Assembly: GCF_000003605.2 (NCBI RefSeq)
Contig: NW_003116126.1
Location: forward strand, 1-27,072
Length of the DNA stretch: 27,072 nucleotides
Direction: 5' to 3'
Source: Saccoglossus kowalevskii
Lineage: Eukaryota; Hemichordata; Enteropneusta; Harrimaniidae
Position numbers and translations under genes: made by a program. This document shows positions 18,466 to 27,072 of the stretch, piece by piece (positions within the stretch are counted from its first letter, which is position 1; each line of letters starts with the position of its first letter). The notes under the pieces are model-generated. The model did no database searches. It was not told where the DNA came from and was given only the letters and a program-made list of their open reading frames with translations.

Positions 18466-19248
18466 TAGCATCTTCGTAGTAGTTTTGTGCCCTAACATCT
18501 TCGTAGTAGTTTTGTGCCCTAGCATATTCGTAGTAATTTTGTGCCCTAGCATCTTCGTAGTAGTTTTGTGCCCTAGCATCTTCGTAGTAGTTTTGTGCCC
18601 TAGCATCTTCGTAGTAGTTTTGTGCCCTAGCATCTTCGTAGTAGTTTTGTGCCCCAGCATCTTCGTAGTAGTTTTGTGCCCTAGCATCTTCGTAGTAGTT
18701 TTGTGCCCTAGCATCTTCGTAGTAGTTTTGTGCCCTAGCATCTTCGTAGTAGTTTTGTGCCCTAGCATCTTCGTAGTAGTTTTGTGCCCTAGCATCTTCG
18801 TAGTAGTTTTGTGCCCTAGCATCTTCGTAGTAGTTTTGTGCCCTAGCATCTTCGTAGTAGTTTTGTGCCCTAGCATCTTCGTAGTAGTTTTGTGCCCTAG
18901 CATCTTCGTAGTAGTTTTGTGCCCTAGCATCTTCGTAGTAGTTTTGTGCCCTAGCATCTCCGTAGTAGTTTTGTGCCCTAGCATCTTTGTAGTAGTTTTG
19001 TGCCCTAGCATCTTCGTAGTAGTTTTGTGCCCTAGCATCTTCGTAGTAGTTTTGTGCCCTAGCATCTTCGTAGTAGTTTTGTGCCCTAGCATCTTCGTAG
19101 TAGTTTTGTGCCCTAGCATCTTCGTAGTAGTTTTGTGCCCTAACATCTTCGTAGTAGTTTTGTGCCCTAGCATCTTTGTAGTAGTTTTGTGCCCTAGCAT
19201 CTTCGTAGTAGTTTTGTGCCCTAGCATCTTCGTAGTAGGTTTGTGCCC

Positions 19249-19270
19249 TAGCATCTTGCCCTAGCATCTT
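19249..19270. repeat. Truncated unit joint
   Basis: CATCTTGCCCTAGC: 14 bases are missing from one unit, removing the CpG and the TAGTAGTTTTG segment. It interrupts the long - strand EDARAQNYY/KMLGHKTTT open frame by switching it from one frame to the other rather than stopping it. Confidence 0.85.
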
Positions 19271-19314
19271 CGTAGTAGTTTTGTGCCCTAGCATCTTCGT
19301 AGTAATTTTGTGCC

Positions 19315-19645
19315 CTAGCATCTTCGTAGTAGTTTTGTGCCCTAGCATCTTCGTAGTAGTTTTGTGCCCTAGCATCTTCGTAGTAGTTTTGTGCCCTAGC
19401 ATCTTCGTAGTAGTTTTGTGCCCTAGCATCTTCGTAGTAGTTTTGTGCCCTAGCATCTTCGTAGTAGTTTTGTGCCCTAGCATCTTCGTAGTAGTTTTGT
19501 GCCCTAGCATCTTCGTAGTAGTTTTGTGCCCTAGCATCTTCGTAGTAGTTTTGTGCCCTAGCATCTTCGTAGTAGTTTTGTGCCCTAGCATCTTCGTAGT
19601 AGTTTTGTGCCCTAGCATCTTCGTAGTAGTTTTGTGCCCTAGCAT
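19315..19645. repeat. Homogeneous run of about 12 identical units
   Basis: Consensus units without variants between TAATTTTG near 19303 and CTTTGTAG near 19648. It begins just right of the truncated-unit joint at 19256, repeating the association of a broken unit next to a uniform run seen at 17222. Confidence 0.85.
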
Positions 19646-20342
19646 CTTTGTAGTAATTTTGTGCCCTAGCATCTTCGTAGTAATTTTGTGCCCTAGCATC
19701 TTCGTAGTAATGTTGTGCCCTAGCATCTTCGTAGTAGTTTTGTGCCCTAGCATCTTCGTAGTAGTTTTGTGCCCTAGCATCTTCGTAGTAGTTTTGTGCC
19801 CTAGCATCTTTGTAGTAATTTTGTGCCCTAGCATCTTCGTAGTAGTTTTGTGCCCTAGCATCTTCGTAGTAGTTTTGTGCCCTAGCATCTTCGTAGTAGT
19901 TTTGTGCCCTAACATCTTCATAGTAGTTTTGTGCCCTAGCATCTTCATAGTAGTTTTGTGCCCTAGCATCTTCGTAGTAGTTTTGTGCCCTAGCATCTTC
20001 GTAGTAGTTTTGTGCCCTAGCATCTTCGTAGTAGTTTTGTGCCCTAGCATCTTCGTAGTAGTTTTGTGCCCTAGCATCTTCGTAGTAATTTTGTGCCCTA
20101 GCATCTTCGTAGTAGTTTTGTGCCCTAGCATCTTCGTAGTAGTTTTGTGCCCTAGCATCTTCGTAGTAGTTTTGTGCCCTAGCATCTTCGTAGTAGTTTT
20201 GTGCCCTAGCATCTTCGTAGTAGTTTTGTGCCCTAACATCTTCGTAGTAGGTTTGTGCCCTAGCATCTTCGTAGTAGTTTTGTGCCCTAACATCTTCGTA
20301 GTAGTTTTGTGCCCTAGCATCTTCGTAGTAGTTTTGTGCCCT

Positions 20343-20456
20343 AGAATCTTCGTAGTAGTTTTGTGCCCTAGCATCTTCGTAGTAGTTTTGTGCCCTAGCA
20401 TCTTCGTAGTAATTTTATGCCCTAGCATCTTCGTAGTAATGTTGTGCCCTAACATC
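20343..20456. repeat. Cassette C, best-preserved copy (AGAATC to ATGCC to AAC)
   Basis: CCCTAGAATC (u20 C to A) is followed exactly 74 bp later by TTTTATGCCC (u11 G to A), then TAATGTTG and CTAAC. The same spacing occurs at 5657, 23046 (AAAATC) and 25720, and at 26233 with net one base less. A second TTTTATGCCC/TAATGTTG/CTAAC end lies 405 bp (15 units) downstream at 20822 without the AGAATC unit. Confidence 0.88.
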
Positions 20457-20957
20457 TTCGTAGTAGTTTTGTGCCCTAGCATCTTCGTAGTAGTTTTGTG
20501 CCCTAGCATCTTCATAGTAGTTTTGTGCCCTAGCATCTTCGTAGTAGTTTTGTGCCCTAGCATCTTTGTAGTAATTTTGTGCCCTAGCATCTTCGTAGTA
20601 GTTTTGTGCCCTAGCATCTTCGTAGTAGTTTTGTGCCCTAGCATCTTCGTAGTAGTTTTGTGCCCTAGCATCTTCATAGTAGTTTTGTGCCCCAGCATCT
20701 TCGTAGTAGTTTTGGGCCCTAGCATCTTCGTAGTAGTTTTGTGCCCTAGCATCTTCGTAGTAGTTTTGTGCCCTAGCATCTTCGTAGTAGTTTTGTGCCC
20801 TAGCATCTTCGTAGTAATTTTATGCCCTAGCATCTTCGTAGTAATGTTGTGCCCTAACATCTTCGTAGTAGTTTTGTGCCCTAGCATCTTCGTAGTAGTT
20901 TTGTGCCCTAGCATCTTCGTAGTAGTTTTGTGCCCTAACATCTTCATAGTAGTGTTG

Positions 20958-20985
20958 TGCCCTAGCATCTTCATAGTAGTAGTTT
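20958..20985. repeat. Unit with one extra TAG triplet
   Basis: CTTCATAGTAGTAGTTTTG: the TAGTAG doublet at the start of the unit has become a triplet, a 30-bp unit. It is the only simple in-frame length variant I found, and it lies in the longest continuous - strand open frame (18449-22024). Confidence 0.85.
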
Positions 20986-21115
20986 TGTGCCCTAGCATCT
21001 TCGTAGTAGTTTTGTGCCCTAGCATCTTCGTAGTAGTTTTGTGCCCTAGCATCTTCGTAGTAGTTTTGTGCCCTAGCATCTTCGTAGTAGTTTTGTGCCC
21101 TAGCATCTTCGTAGT

Positions 21116-21450
21116 AATTTTGTGCCCTAGCATCTTCGTAGTAGTTTTGTGCCCTAGCATATTCGTAGTAGTTTTGAGCCCTAGCATCTTCGTAGTAGTT
21201 TTGTGCCCTAGCATCTTCGTAGTAGTTTTGTGCCCTAGCATCTTCGTAGTAGTTTTGTGCCATAATATCTTCGTAGTAGTTTTGTGCCCTAGTATCTTCA
21301 TAGTAGTTTTGTGCCCTAGCATCTTCGTAGTAGTTTTGTGCCCTAGCATCTTCGTAGTAGTTTTGTGCCCTAGCATCTTCGTAGTAGTTTTGTGCCCTAG
21401 CATCTTCGTAGTAGTTTTGTGCCCTAGCATCTTCGTAGTAATTTTGTGCC
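21116..21450. repeat. Segmental duplication 6, copy a
   Basis: TAATTTTG (21116), CATATTCG (21158), TTTTGAGCCC (21176), GTGCCATAATATC (21261), CTTCATAG and TAATTTTG recur at 24951-25285 with constant offset 3835 (142 units plus one base). This copy has a private CTAGTATC near 21291. Confidence 0.9.
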
Positions 21451-21570
21451 CTAGCATCTTCGTAGTAGTTTTGTGCCCTAGCATCTTCGTAGTAGTTTTG
21501 TGCCCTAGCATCTTTGTAGTAGTTTTGTGCCCTAGCATCTTCGTAGTAGTTTTGTGCCCTAGCATCTTCG

Positions 21571-21621
21571 TAGTAATGTTGTGCCCTAGCATCTTCGTAG
21601 TAATGTTGTGCCCTAATATCT
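21571..21621. repeat. Cassette D, copy 2
   Basis: Same double TAATGTTG and CTAATATC series. It is preceded by a CTTTGTAG unit and followed by CTTTGTAG and TAATTTTG-CTAAC, the same context as at 9.7 and 23.6 kb, so the copied segment is several hundred bases longer than the motif itself. Confidence 0.85.
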
Positions 21622-22498
21622 TCGTAGTAGTTTTGTGCCCTAGCATCTTCGTAGTAGTTTTGTGCCCTAGCATCTTCGTAGTAGTTTTGTGCCCTAGCAT
21701 CTTTGTAGTAGTTTTGTGCCCTAGCATCTTCGTAGTAATTTTGTGCCCTAACATCTTCGTAGTAGTTTTGTGCCCTAGCATCTTCGTAGTAGTTTTGTGC
21801 CCTAGCATCGTCGTAGTAGTTTTGTGCCCTAGCATCTTCGTAGTAGTTTTGTGCCCTAGCATCTTCGTAGTAATTTTGTGCCCTAACATCTTCGTAGTAG
21901 TTTTGTGCCCTAGCATCTTCGTAGTAGTTTTGTGCCCTAGCATCTTCGTAGTAGTTTTGTGCCCTAGCATCTTCGTAGTAATTTTGTGCCCTAGCATCTT
22001 CGTAGCAGTTTTGTGCCCTAGCATCTTCGTAGTAGTTTTGGTGCCCTAGCATCTTCGTAGTAGTTTTGTGCCCTAGCATCTTCGTAGTAGTTTTGTGCCC
22101 TAGCATCTTCGTAGTAGTTTGTGCCCTAGCATCTTCGTAGTAGTTTTGTGCCCTAGCATCTTCGTAGTAGTTTTGTGCCCTAGCATCTTCGTAGTAGTTT
22201 TGTGCCCTAGCATCTTCGTAGTAGTTTTGTGCCCTAGCATCTTCGTAGTAGTTTTGTGCCCTAGCATCTTCGTAGTAGTTTTGTGCCCTAGCATCTTCGT
22301 AGTAGTTTTGTGCCCTAGCATCTTCGTAGTAGTTTTGTGCCCTAGCATCTTCGTAGTAATTTTGTGCCCTAACATCTTCGTAGTAGTTTTGTGCCCTAGC
22401 ATCTTCGTAGTAGTTTTGTGCCCTAGCATCTTCGTAGTAGTTTTGTGCCCTAGCATCTTCGTAGTAGTTTTGTGCCCTAGCATTTTCGTAGTAGTTTT

Positions 22499-22558
22499 GT
22501 GCCCAAGAATCTTCATAGTAATGTTGTGCCCTAACATCTTCATAGTAATTTTGTGCCC
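22499..22558. repeat. Variant marked pair with CCCAAGAATC, distant copy
   Basis: It has the same u17 A plus u20 A combination as 1061, followed by CTTCATAG, TAATGTTG, CTAAC, CTTCATAG and TAATTTTG. It is preceded by CATTTTCG (u23 C to T), a rare change found also near 3447 and 15364. It is the only cassette-A-like element right of 17 kb. Confidence 0.8.
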
Positions 22559-23045
22559 TAGCATCTTCGTAGTAGTTTTGTGCCCTAGCATCTTCGTAGT
22601 AGTTTTGTGCCCTAGCATCTTCGTAGTAGTTTTGTGCCCTAGCATCTTCGTAGTAGTTTTGTGCCCTAGCATCTTCGTAGTAGTTTTGTGCCCTAGCATC
22701 TTCGTAGTAGTTTTGTGCCCTAACATCTTCGTAGTAGTTTTGTGCCCTAGCATATTCGTAGTAATTTTGTGCCCTAGCATCTTCGTAGTAGTTTTGAGCC
22801 CTAACATCTTCGTAGTAGTTTTGTGCCCTAGCATCTTCGTAGTAGTTTTGTGCCCCAGCATCTTCGTAGTAGTTTTGTGCCCTAGCATCTTCGTAGTAGT
22901 TTTGTGCCCTAACATCTTCGTAGTAGTTTTGTGCCCTAGCATCTTCATAGTAGTTTTGTGCCCTAGCATCTTCGTAGTAGTTTTGTGCCCTAACATCTTC
23001 GTAGTAGTTTTGTGCCCTAGCATCTTCGTAGTAGTTTTGTGCCCT

Positions 23046-23159
23046 AAAATCTTCGTAGTAGTTTTGTGCCCTAGCATCTTCGTAGTAGTTTTGTGCCCTA
23101 GCATCTTCGTAGTAATTTTATGCCCTAGCATCTTCGTAGTAATGTTGTGCCCTAACATC
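23046..23159. repeat. Cassette C, copy at 23.05 kb (AAAATC form)
   Basis: CCCTAAAATC replaces CCCTAGAATC; ATGCC lies at 23120, the same 74-bp distance, followed by TAATGTTG and CTAAC. Another CCTAAAATC unit occurs at about 23368 without the rest of the cassette. Confidence 0.85.
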
Positions 23160-23569
23160 TTCGTAGTAGTTTTGTGCCCTAGCATCTTCGTAGTAGTTTT
23201 GTGCCCTAGCATCTTCATAGTAGTTTTGTGCCCTAGCATCTTCGTAGTAGTTTTGTGCCCTAGCATCTTTGTAGTAATTTTGTGCCCTAGCATCTTCGTA
23301 GTAGTTTTGTGCCCTAGCATCTTCGTAATAGGTCTGTGCCCTAACATCTTCGTAGTAGTTTTGTGTCCTAAAATCTTCGTAGTAGTTTTGTGCCCTAGCA
23401 TCTTCGTAGTAGTTTTGTGCCCTAGCTTCTTCGTAGTAGTTTTGTGCCCTAGCATCTTCGTAGTAGTTTTGTGCCCTAGCATCTTCGTAGTAGTTTTGTG
23501 CCCTAGCATCTTTGTAGTAGTTTTGTGCCCTAGCATCTTCGTAGTAGTTTTGTGCCCTAGCATCTTCGT

Positions 23570-23619
23570 AGTAATGTTGTGCCCTAGCATCTTCGTAGTA
23601 ATGTTGTGCCCTAATATCT
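23570..23619. repeat. Cassette D, copy 3
   Basis: Third copy, 1998 bp (exactly 74 units, no net indel) after the copy at 21571. It is followed by GTGTCC, CTTTGTAG and TAATTTTG-CTAAC, as at 9.76-9.9 kb. A later TTCATTGTAG / GTGACCTATC pair near 23837-23882 resembles the TTCGTTGTAA / CTATC pair of duplication 5. Confidence 0.85.
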
Positions 23620-24354
23620 TCGTAGTAGTTTTGTGCCCTAGCATCTTCGTAGTAGTTTTGTGTCCTAGCATCTTCGTAGTAGTTTTGTGCCCTAGCATCT
23701 TTGTAGTAGTTTTGTGCCCTAGCATCTTCGTAGTAATTTTGTGCCCTAACATCTTCGTAGTAGTTTTGTGCCCTAGCATCTTCGTAGTAGTTTTGTGCCC
23801 TAACATCTTCGTAGTAGTTTTGTGCCCTAGCATCTTCATTGTAGTTTTGTGCCCTAGCATCTTCGTAGTAATTTTGTGACCTATCATCTTCGTAGTAGTT
23901 TTGTGCCCTAGCATCTTCGTAGTAGTTTTGTGCCCTAGCATCTTCGTAGTAGTTTTGTGCCCTAGCATCTTCGTAGTAATTTTGTGCCCTAGCATCTTCG
24001 TAGTAGTTTTGTGCCCTAGCATCTTCGTAGTAATTTTGAGCCCTAGCATCTTCGTAGTAGTTTTGTGCCCTAGCATCTTCGTAGTAGTTTTGTGCCCTAG
24101 CATCTTCGTAGTAGTTTTGTGCCCTAGCATCTTCGTAGTAGTTTTGTGCCCTAGCATATTCGTAGTAGTTTTGTGCCCTAGCATCTTCGTAGTAATTTTG
24201 TGCCCTAGCATCTTCGTAGTAGTTTTGTGCCCTAGCATCTTCGTAGTAGTTTTGTGCCCTAGCATCTTCGTAGTAGTTTTGTGCCCTAGCATCTTCGTAG
24301 TAGTTTTGTGCCCTAGCATCTTCGTAGTAGTTTTGTGCCCTAGCATCTTCGTAG

Positions 24355-24380
24355 TAGTTTTGTTGCGCTACCATCTTCGT
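24355..24380. repeat. Aberrant unit TTGTTGCGCTACCATC
   Basis: Expected TTGTGCCCTAGCATC carries one extra base plus C to G and G to C changes within about ten bases. It is private to this site and shifts the reading frame of all three open frames. Confidence 0.8.
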
Positions 24381-24950
24381 AGTAGTTTTGTGCCCTAGCA
24401 TCTTCGTAGTAGTTTTGTGCCCTAGCATCTTCGTAGTAGTTTTGTGCCCTAGCATCTTCGTAGTAGTTTTGCGCCCTAGCATCTTCGCAGTAGTTTTGTG
24501 CCCTAGCATCTTCGTAGTAGTTTTATGCCCTAGCATCTTCGTAGTAATGTTGTGCCCTAACATCTTCGTAGTAGTTTTGTGCCCTAGCATCTTCGTAGTA
24601 GTTTTGTGCCCTAGCATCTTCGTAGTAGTTTTGTGCCCTAGCATCTTCGTAGTAGTTTTGTGCCCTAGCATCTTCGTAGTAATTTTGTGCCCTAGCATCT
24701 TCGTAGTAGTTTTGTGCCCTAGCATCTTCGTAGTAGTTTTGTGCCCTAGCATCTTCGTAGTAGTTTTGTGCCATAATATCTTCGTAGTAATTTTGTGCCC
24801 TAGCATCTTCATAGTAGTTTTGTGCCCTAGCATCTTCGTAGTAGTTTTGTGCCCTAGCATCTTCGTAGTAGTTTTGTGCCCTAGCATCTTCGTAGTAGTT
24901 TTGTGCCCTAGCATCTTCGTAGTAGTTTTGTGCCCTAGCATCTTCGTAGT

Positions 24951-25285
24951 AATTTTGTGCCCTAGCATCTTCGTAGTAGTTTTGTGCCCTAGCATATTCG
25001 TAGTAGTTTTGAGCCCTAGCATCTTCGTAGTAGTTTTGTGCCCTAGCATCTTCGTAGTAGTTTTGTGCCCTAGCATCTTCGTAGTAGTTTTGTGCCATAA
25101 TATCTTCGTAGTAGTTTTGTGCCCTAGCATCTTCATAGTAGTTTTGTGCCCTAGCATCTTCGTAGTAGTTTTGTGCCCTAGCATCTTCGTAGTAGTTTTG
25201 TGCCCTAGCATCTTCGTAGTAGTTTTGTGCCCTAGCATCTTCGTAGTAGTTTTGTGCCCTAGCATCTTCGTAGTAATTTTGTGCC
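24951..25285. repeat. Segmental duplication 6, copy b
   Basis: Partner of 21116-21450. The GTGCCATAATATC marker is at 25096. A further copy of the same marker with CTTCATAG lies 324 bp (exactly 12 units) upstream at 24772 and another at 26556, so a 12-unit local duplication is superimposed on the long-range one. Confidence 0.9.
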
Positions 25286-25719
25286 CTAGCATCTTCGTAG
25301 TAGTTTTGTGCCCTAGCATCTTCGTAGTAGTTTTGTGCCCTAGCATCTTCGTAGTAGTTTTGTGCCCTAGCATCTTCGTAGTAGTTTTGTGCTCTAGCAT
25401 CTTCGTATTAGTTTTGTGCCCTAACATCTTCGTAGTAGTTTTGCGCCCTAGCATCCTTCGTAGTAGTTTTGTGCCCTAAGCATCTTCGTAGTAGTTTGTG
25501 CCCTAGCATCTTTGTAGTAGTTTTGCGCCCTAGCATCTCCGTAGTAGGTTTGTGCCCTAGCATCTTCGTAGTAGTTTTGTGCCATAACATCTTCGTAGTA
25601 GTTTTGTGCCCTAGCATCTTCATAGTAGTTTTGTGCCCTAGCATCTTCGTAGTAGTTTGTGCCCTAACATCTTCGTAGTAGTTTTGTGCCCTAGCATCTT
25701 CGTAGTAGTTTTGTGCCCT

Positions 25720-25833
25720 AGAATCTTCGTAGTAGTTTTGTGCCCTAGCATCTTCGTAGTAGTTTTGTGCCCTAGCATCTTCGTAGTAATTTTATGCCCT
25801 AGCATCTTCGTAGTAATGTTGTGCCCTAACATC
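25720..25833. repeat. Cassette C, copy at 25.72 kb
   Basis: AGAATC at 25720 and ATGCC at 25794 (74 bp), then TAATGTTG and CTAAC. An additional TTTTATGCCC unit follows near 25899. The left context (CTAAC plus two ordinary units) matches 20.28 kb. Confidence 0.85.
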
Positions 25834-26232
25834 TTCGTAGTAGTTTTGTGCCCTAGCATCTTCGTAGTAGTTTTGTGCCCTAGCATCTTCGTAGTAATTT
25901 TATGCCCTAGCATCTTCGTAGTAGTTTTGTGCCCTAGCATCTTTGTAGTAATTTTGTGCCCTAGCATCTTCGTAGTAGTTTTGTGCCCCAGCATCTTCGT
26001 AGTAGTTTTGTGCCCTAGCATCTTCGTAGTAGTTTTGTGCCCTAGCATCTTCGTAGTAGTTTTGTGCCCTAACATCTTCGTAGTAGTTTTGTGCCCTAGC
26101 ATCTTCGTAGTAGTTTTGTGCCCTAGCATCTTCGTAGTAGGTTTGTGCCCTAGCATCTTCGTAGTAGTTTTGTGCCCTAACATCTTCGTAGTAGTTTTGT
26201 GCCCTAGCATCTTCGTAGTAGTTTTGTGCCCT

Positions 26233-26480
26233 AGAATCTTAAGTAGTAGTTTTGTGCCCTAGCATCTTCGCAGTAGTTTGTGCCCTAGCATCTTCGTAGT
26301 AATTTATGCCCTAGCATCTTCGTAGTAATGTTGTGCCCTAACATCTTCGTAGTAGTTTTGTGCCCTAAGCATCTTCGTAGTAGTTTTGTGCCCTAGCATC
26401 TTTCGTAGTAGTTTTGTGCCCTAGCATCTTCGTAGTAGTTTTGTGCCCTAGCATCTTTGTAGTAAATTTTGTGCCCTAGC
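26233..26480. repeat. Cassette C, decayed copy in an indel-rich stretch
   Basis: AGAATCTTAAGTAG at 26233 (CG replaced by AAG, +1), GTAGTTTGTG near 26275 (-1), TAATTTATGCC near 26303 (-1), then TAATGTTG-CTAAC, CCCTAAGC (+1), CATCTTTCG (+1) and GTAAATTTTG (+1). The marker order is that of cassette C but six length changes lie within 240 bp. Confidence 0.8.
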
Positions 26481-27072
26481 ATCTTCGTAGTAGTTTTGTG
26501 CCCTAGCATCTTCGTAGTAGTTTTGTGCCCTAGCATCTTCGTAGTAGTTTTGTGCCATAATATCTTCGTAGTAATTTTGTGCCCTAGCATCTTCATAGTA
26601 GTTTTGTGCCCTAGCATCTTCGTAGTAGTTTTGTGCCCTAGCATCTTCGTAGTAGTTTTGTGCCCTAGCATCTTCGTAGTAGTTTTGTGCCCTAACATCT
26701 TCGTAGTAGTTTTGTGCCCTAGCATCTTCATAGTAGTTTTGTGCCCTAGCATCTTCGTAGTAGTTTTGTGCCCCAGCATCTTCGTAGTAGTTTTGTGCCC
26801 TAGCATCTTCGTAGTAGTTTTGTGCCCTAGCATCTTCGTAGTAGTTTTGTGCCCTAACATCTTCGTAGTAGTTTTGTGCCCTAGCATCTTCGTAGTAGTT
26901 TTGTGCCCTTGCATCTTCGTAGTAGGTTTGTGCCCTAGCATCTTCGTAGTAGTTTTGTGCCCTAACATCTTCGTAGTAGTTTTGTGCCCTAGCATCTTCG
27001 TAGTAGTTTTGTGCCCTAGAATCTTCGTAGTAAATTTGTGCCCTAGCATCTTCGCAGTAGTTTTGTGCCCTA

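Larger units (their letters stand above)
1..27072. repeat. 27-bp tandem satellite array, about 1,000 copies, filling the window
   Basis: Every part of the window is a head-to-tail copy of one 27-bp unit: u1-u14 TAGTAGTTTTGTGC, then u15-u27 CCTAGCATCTTCG. No unit is inverted and no non-repeat sequence intervenes. The unit is 44% G+C with strong strand asymmetry (11 T against 4 A on the + strand). It has a single CpG (u26-u27) and one CTAG site (u16-u19). Most units match the consensus or differ by one to three bases. Common variants are u6 G to A, u19 G to A, u27 G to A, u26 C to T, u17 T to A, u8 T to G, u11 G to A and u23 C to A. The array is open at both ends. Length and homogeneity fit eukaryotic satellite DNA; the species and chromosomal position cannot be read from the sequence. 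I see no gene, RNA gene or mobile element. Confidence 0.97.

Noticed and set aside
18449-22024. A 1191-codon - strand open frame made of KMLGHKTTT and EDARAQNYY repeats as a structural protein gene
   Set aside because: Two - frames and one + frame are open simply because the 27-bp unit lacks stops there. Common variants are non-synonymous in each frame in turn (u19 A changes A to V in EDARAQNYY, u6 A changes T to I in KMLGHKTTT and V to I in the + frame), and indels switch frames. No non-repeat start, end or upstream signal is present.
19281-22049. A 922-codon + strand frame of CPSIFVVVL repeats as a hydrophobic or membrane protein
   Set aside because: It is the third open frame of the same units, overlaps the - strand frames, and is stopped by recurring TTTAGTG units elsewhere. 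Endless hydrophobic repeats without loops or a signal region are not a credible membrane protein.
1-27072. CRISPR array (short direct repeats)
   Set aside because: The repeats are directly adjacent with no unique spacers, and no cas genes are present.
1-27072. CENP-B box in the unit (TTCG, four bases, A)
   Set aside because: The TTCGTAGTA part fits the first half of the box pattern, but the second half requires CGGG where the unit has TTTG. No unit I read completes it, including the CGCGG variants, which lose the required A.
1-27072. Hairpins, terminators, riboswitches or tRNA-like folds
   Set aside because: The unit has no inverted repeat longer than about four bases and all units share one orientation, so no stable stem with a conserved loop is evident.
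1-27072. Mobile element insertions or target-site duplications within the array
   Set aside because: Every stretch can be assigned to the 27-bp unit. The odd sites (11200, 12361, 17222, 18060-18465, 19256, 24361) are altered or truncated units, not foreign sequence.

Overview
The whole window (1-27072) is one uninterrupted tandem array of a 27-bp minisatellite/satellite unit, about 1,000 copies head to tail in one orientation. On the + strand, unit bases u1-u14 read TAGTAGTTTTGTGC and u15-u27 read CCTAGCATCTTCG. The array runs off both ends, so its full length and flanks are unknown. I see no unique sequence, RNA gene, transposon, CRISPR spacer, promoter or terminator.

The unit length is a multiple of three. 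One + frame (repeat CPSIFVVVL) and two - frames (repeats KMLGHKTTT and EDARAQNYY) have no stop in the consensus, so very long open frames appear on both strands at the same places. I do not call them genes. The common unit variants are not synonymous in any one frame, more than 40 frameshifting indels are scattered through the array, and stop-creating variants such as TTTAGTG recur. An array this long and homogeneous suggests satellite DNA of a eukaryotic chromosome (centromeric, pericentromeric, subtelomeric or interstitial). The sequence does not identify the species.

The information in the window is in the unit variants, which form a second layer of organisation. About 40 kinds of diagnostic base changes (u-numbers refer to unit bases) occur in fixed order inside multi-unit cassettes copied to distant places. 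Cassette A is a marked unit pair repeated at exactly 189 bp (7 units), with complete copies at 4400, 7828, 14721 and 16043. Cassette B is bounded by TTTAGTG units exactly 162 bp (6 units) apart, at 3191, 9322, 14541 and 15108. Cassette C is marked by AGAATC/AAAATC then TTTTATGCC, at 5657, 20343, 23046, 25720 and 26233. Cassette D is a double TAATGTTG followed by CTAATATC, at 9721, 21571 and 23570.

Layout: 1-2190 holds a duplicated 0.7-kb block (1-703 and 1484-2186). 3.1-4.85 kb is copied at 15.08-16.5 kb with a 10-unit deletion. 4.92-5.29 kb is copied at 7.46-7.83 kb. 6.38-7.05 kb is copied at 9.76-10.43 kb. 10.36-10.59 kb is copied twice more at 11.96 and 12.42 kb. 12.8-13.4 kb and 17.2-17.7 kb are almost perfectly homogeneous and look recently expanded. 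18.06-18.46 kb contains a cluster of truncated units. 21.1-21.45 kb is copied at 24.95-25.3 kb. This pattern fits repeated unequal exchange, gene conversion or replication slippage inside an array, with local homogenisation.

Two cautions apply. Many single-base indels lie in the T4 and C3 runs and may be long-read errors. An array this repetitive may also be mis-assembled, so copy number and block order need read-level support.
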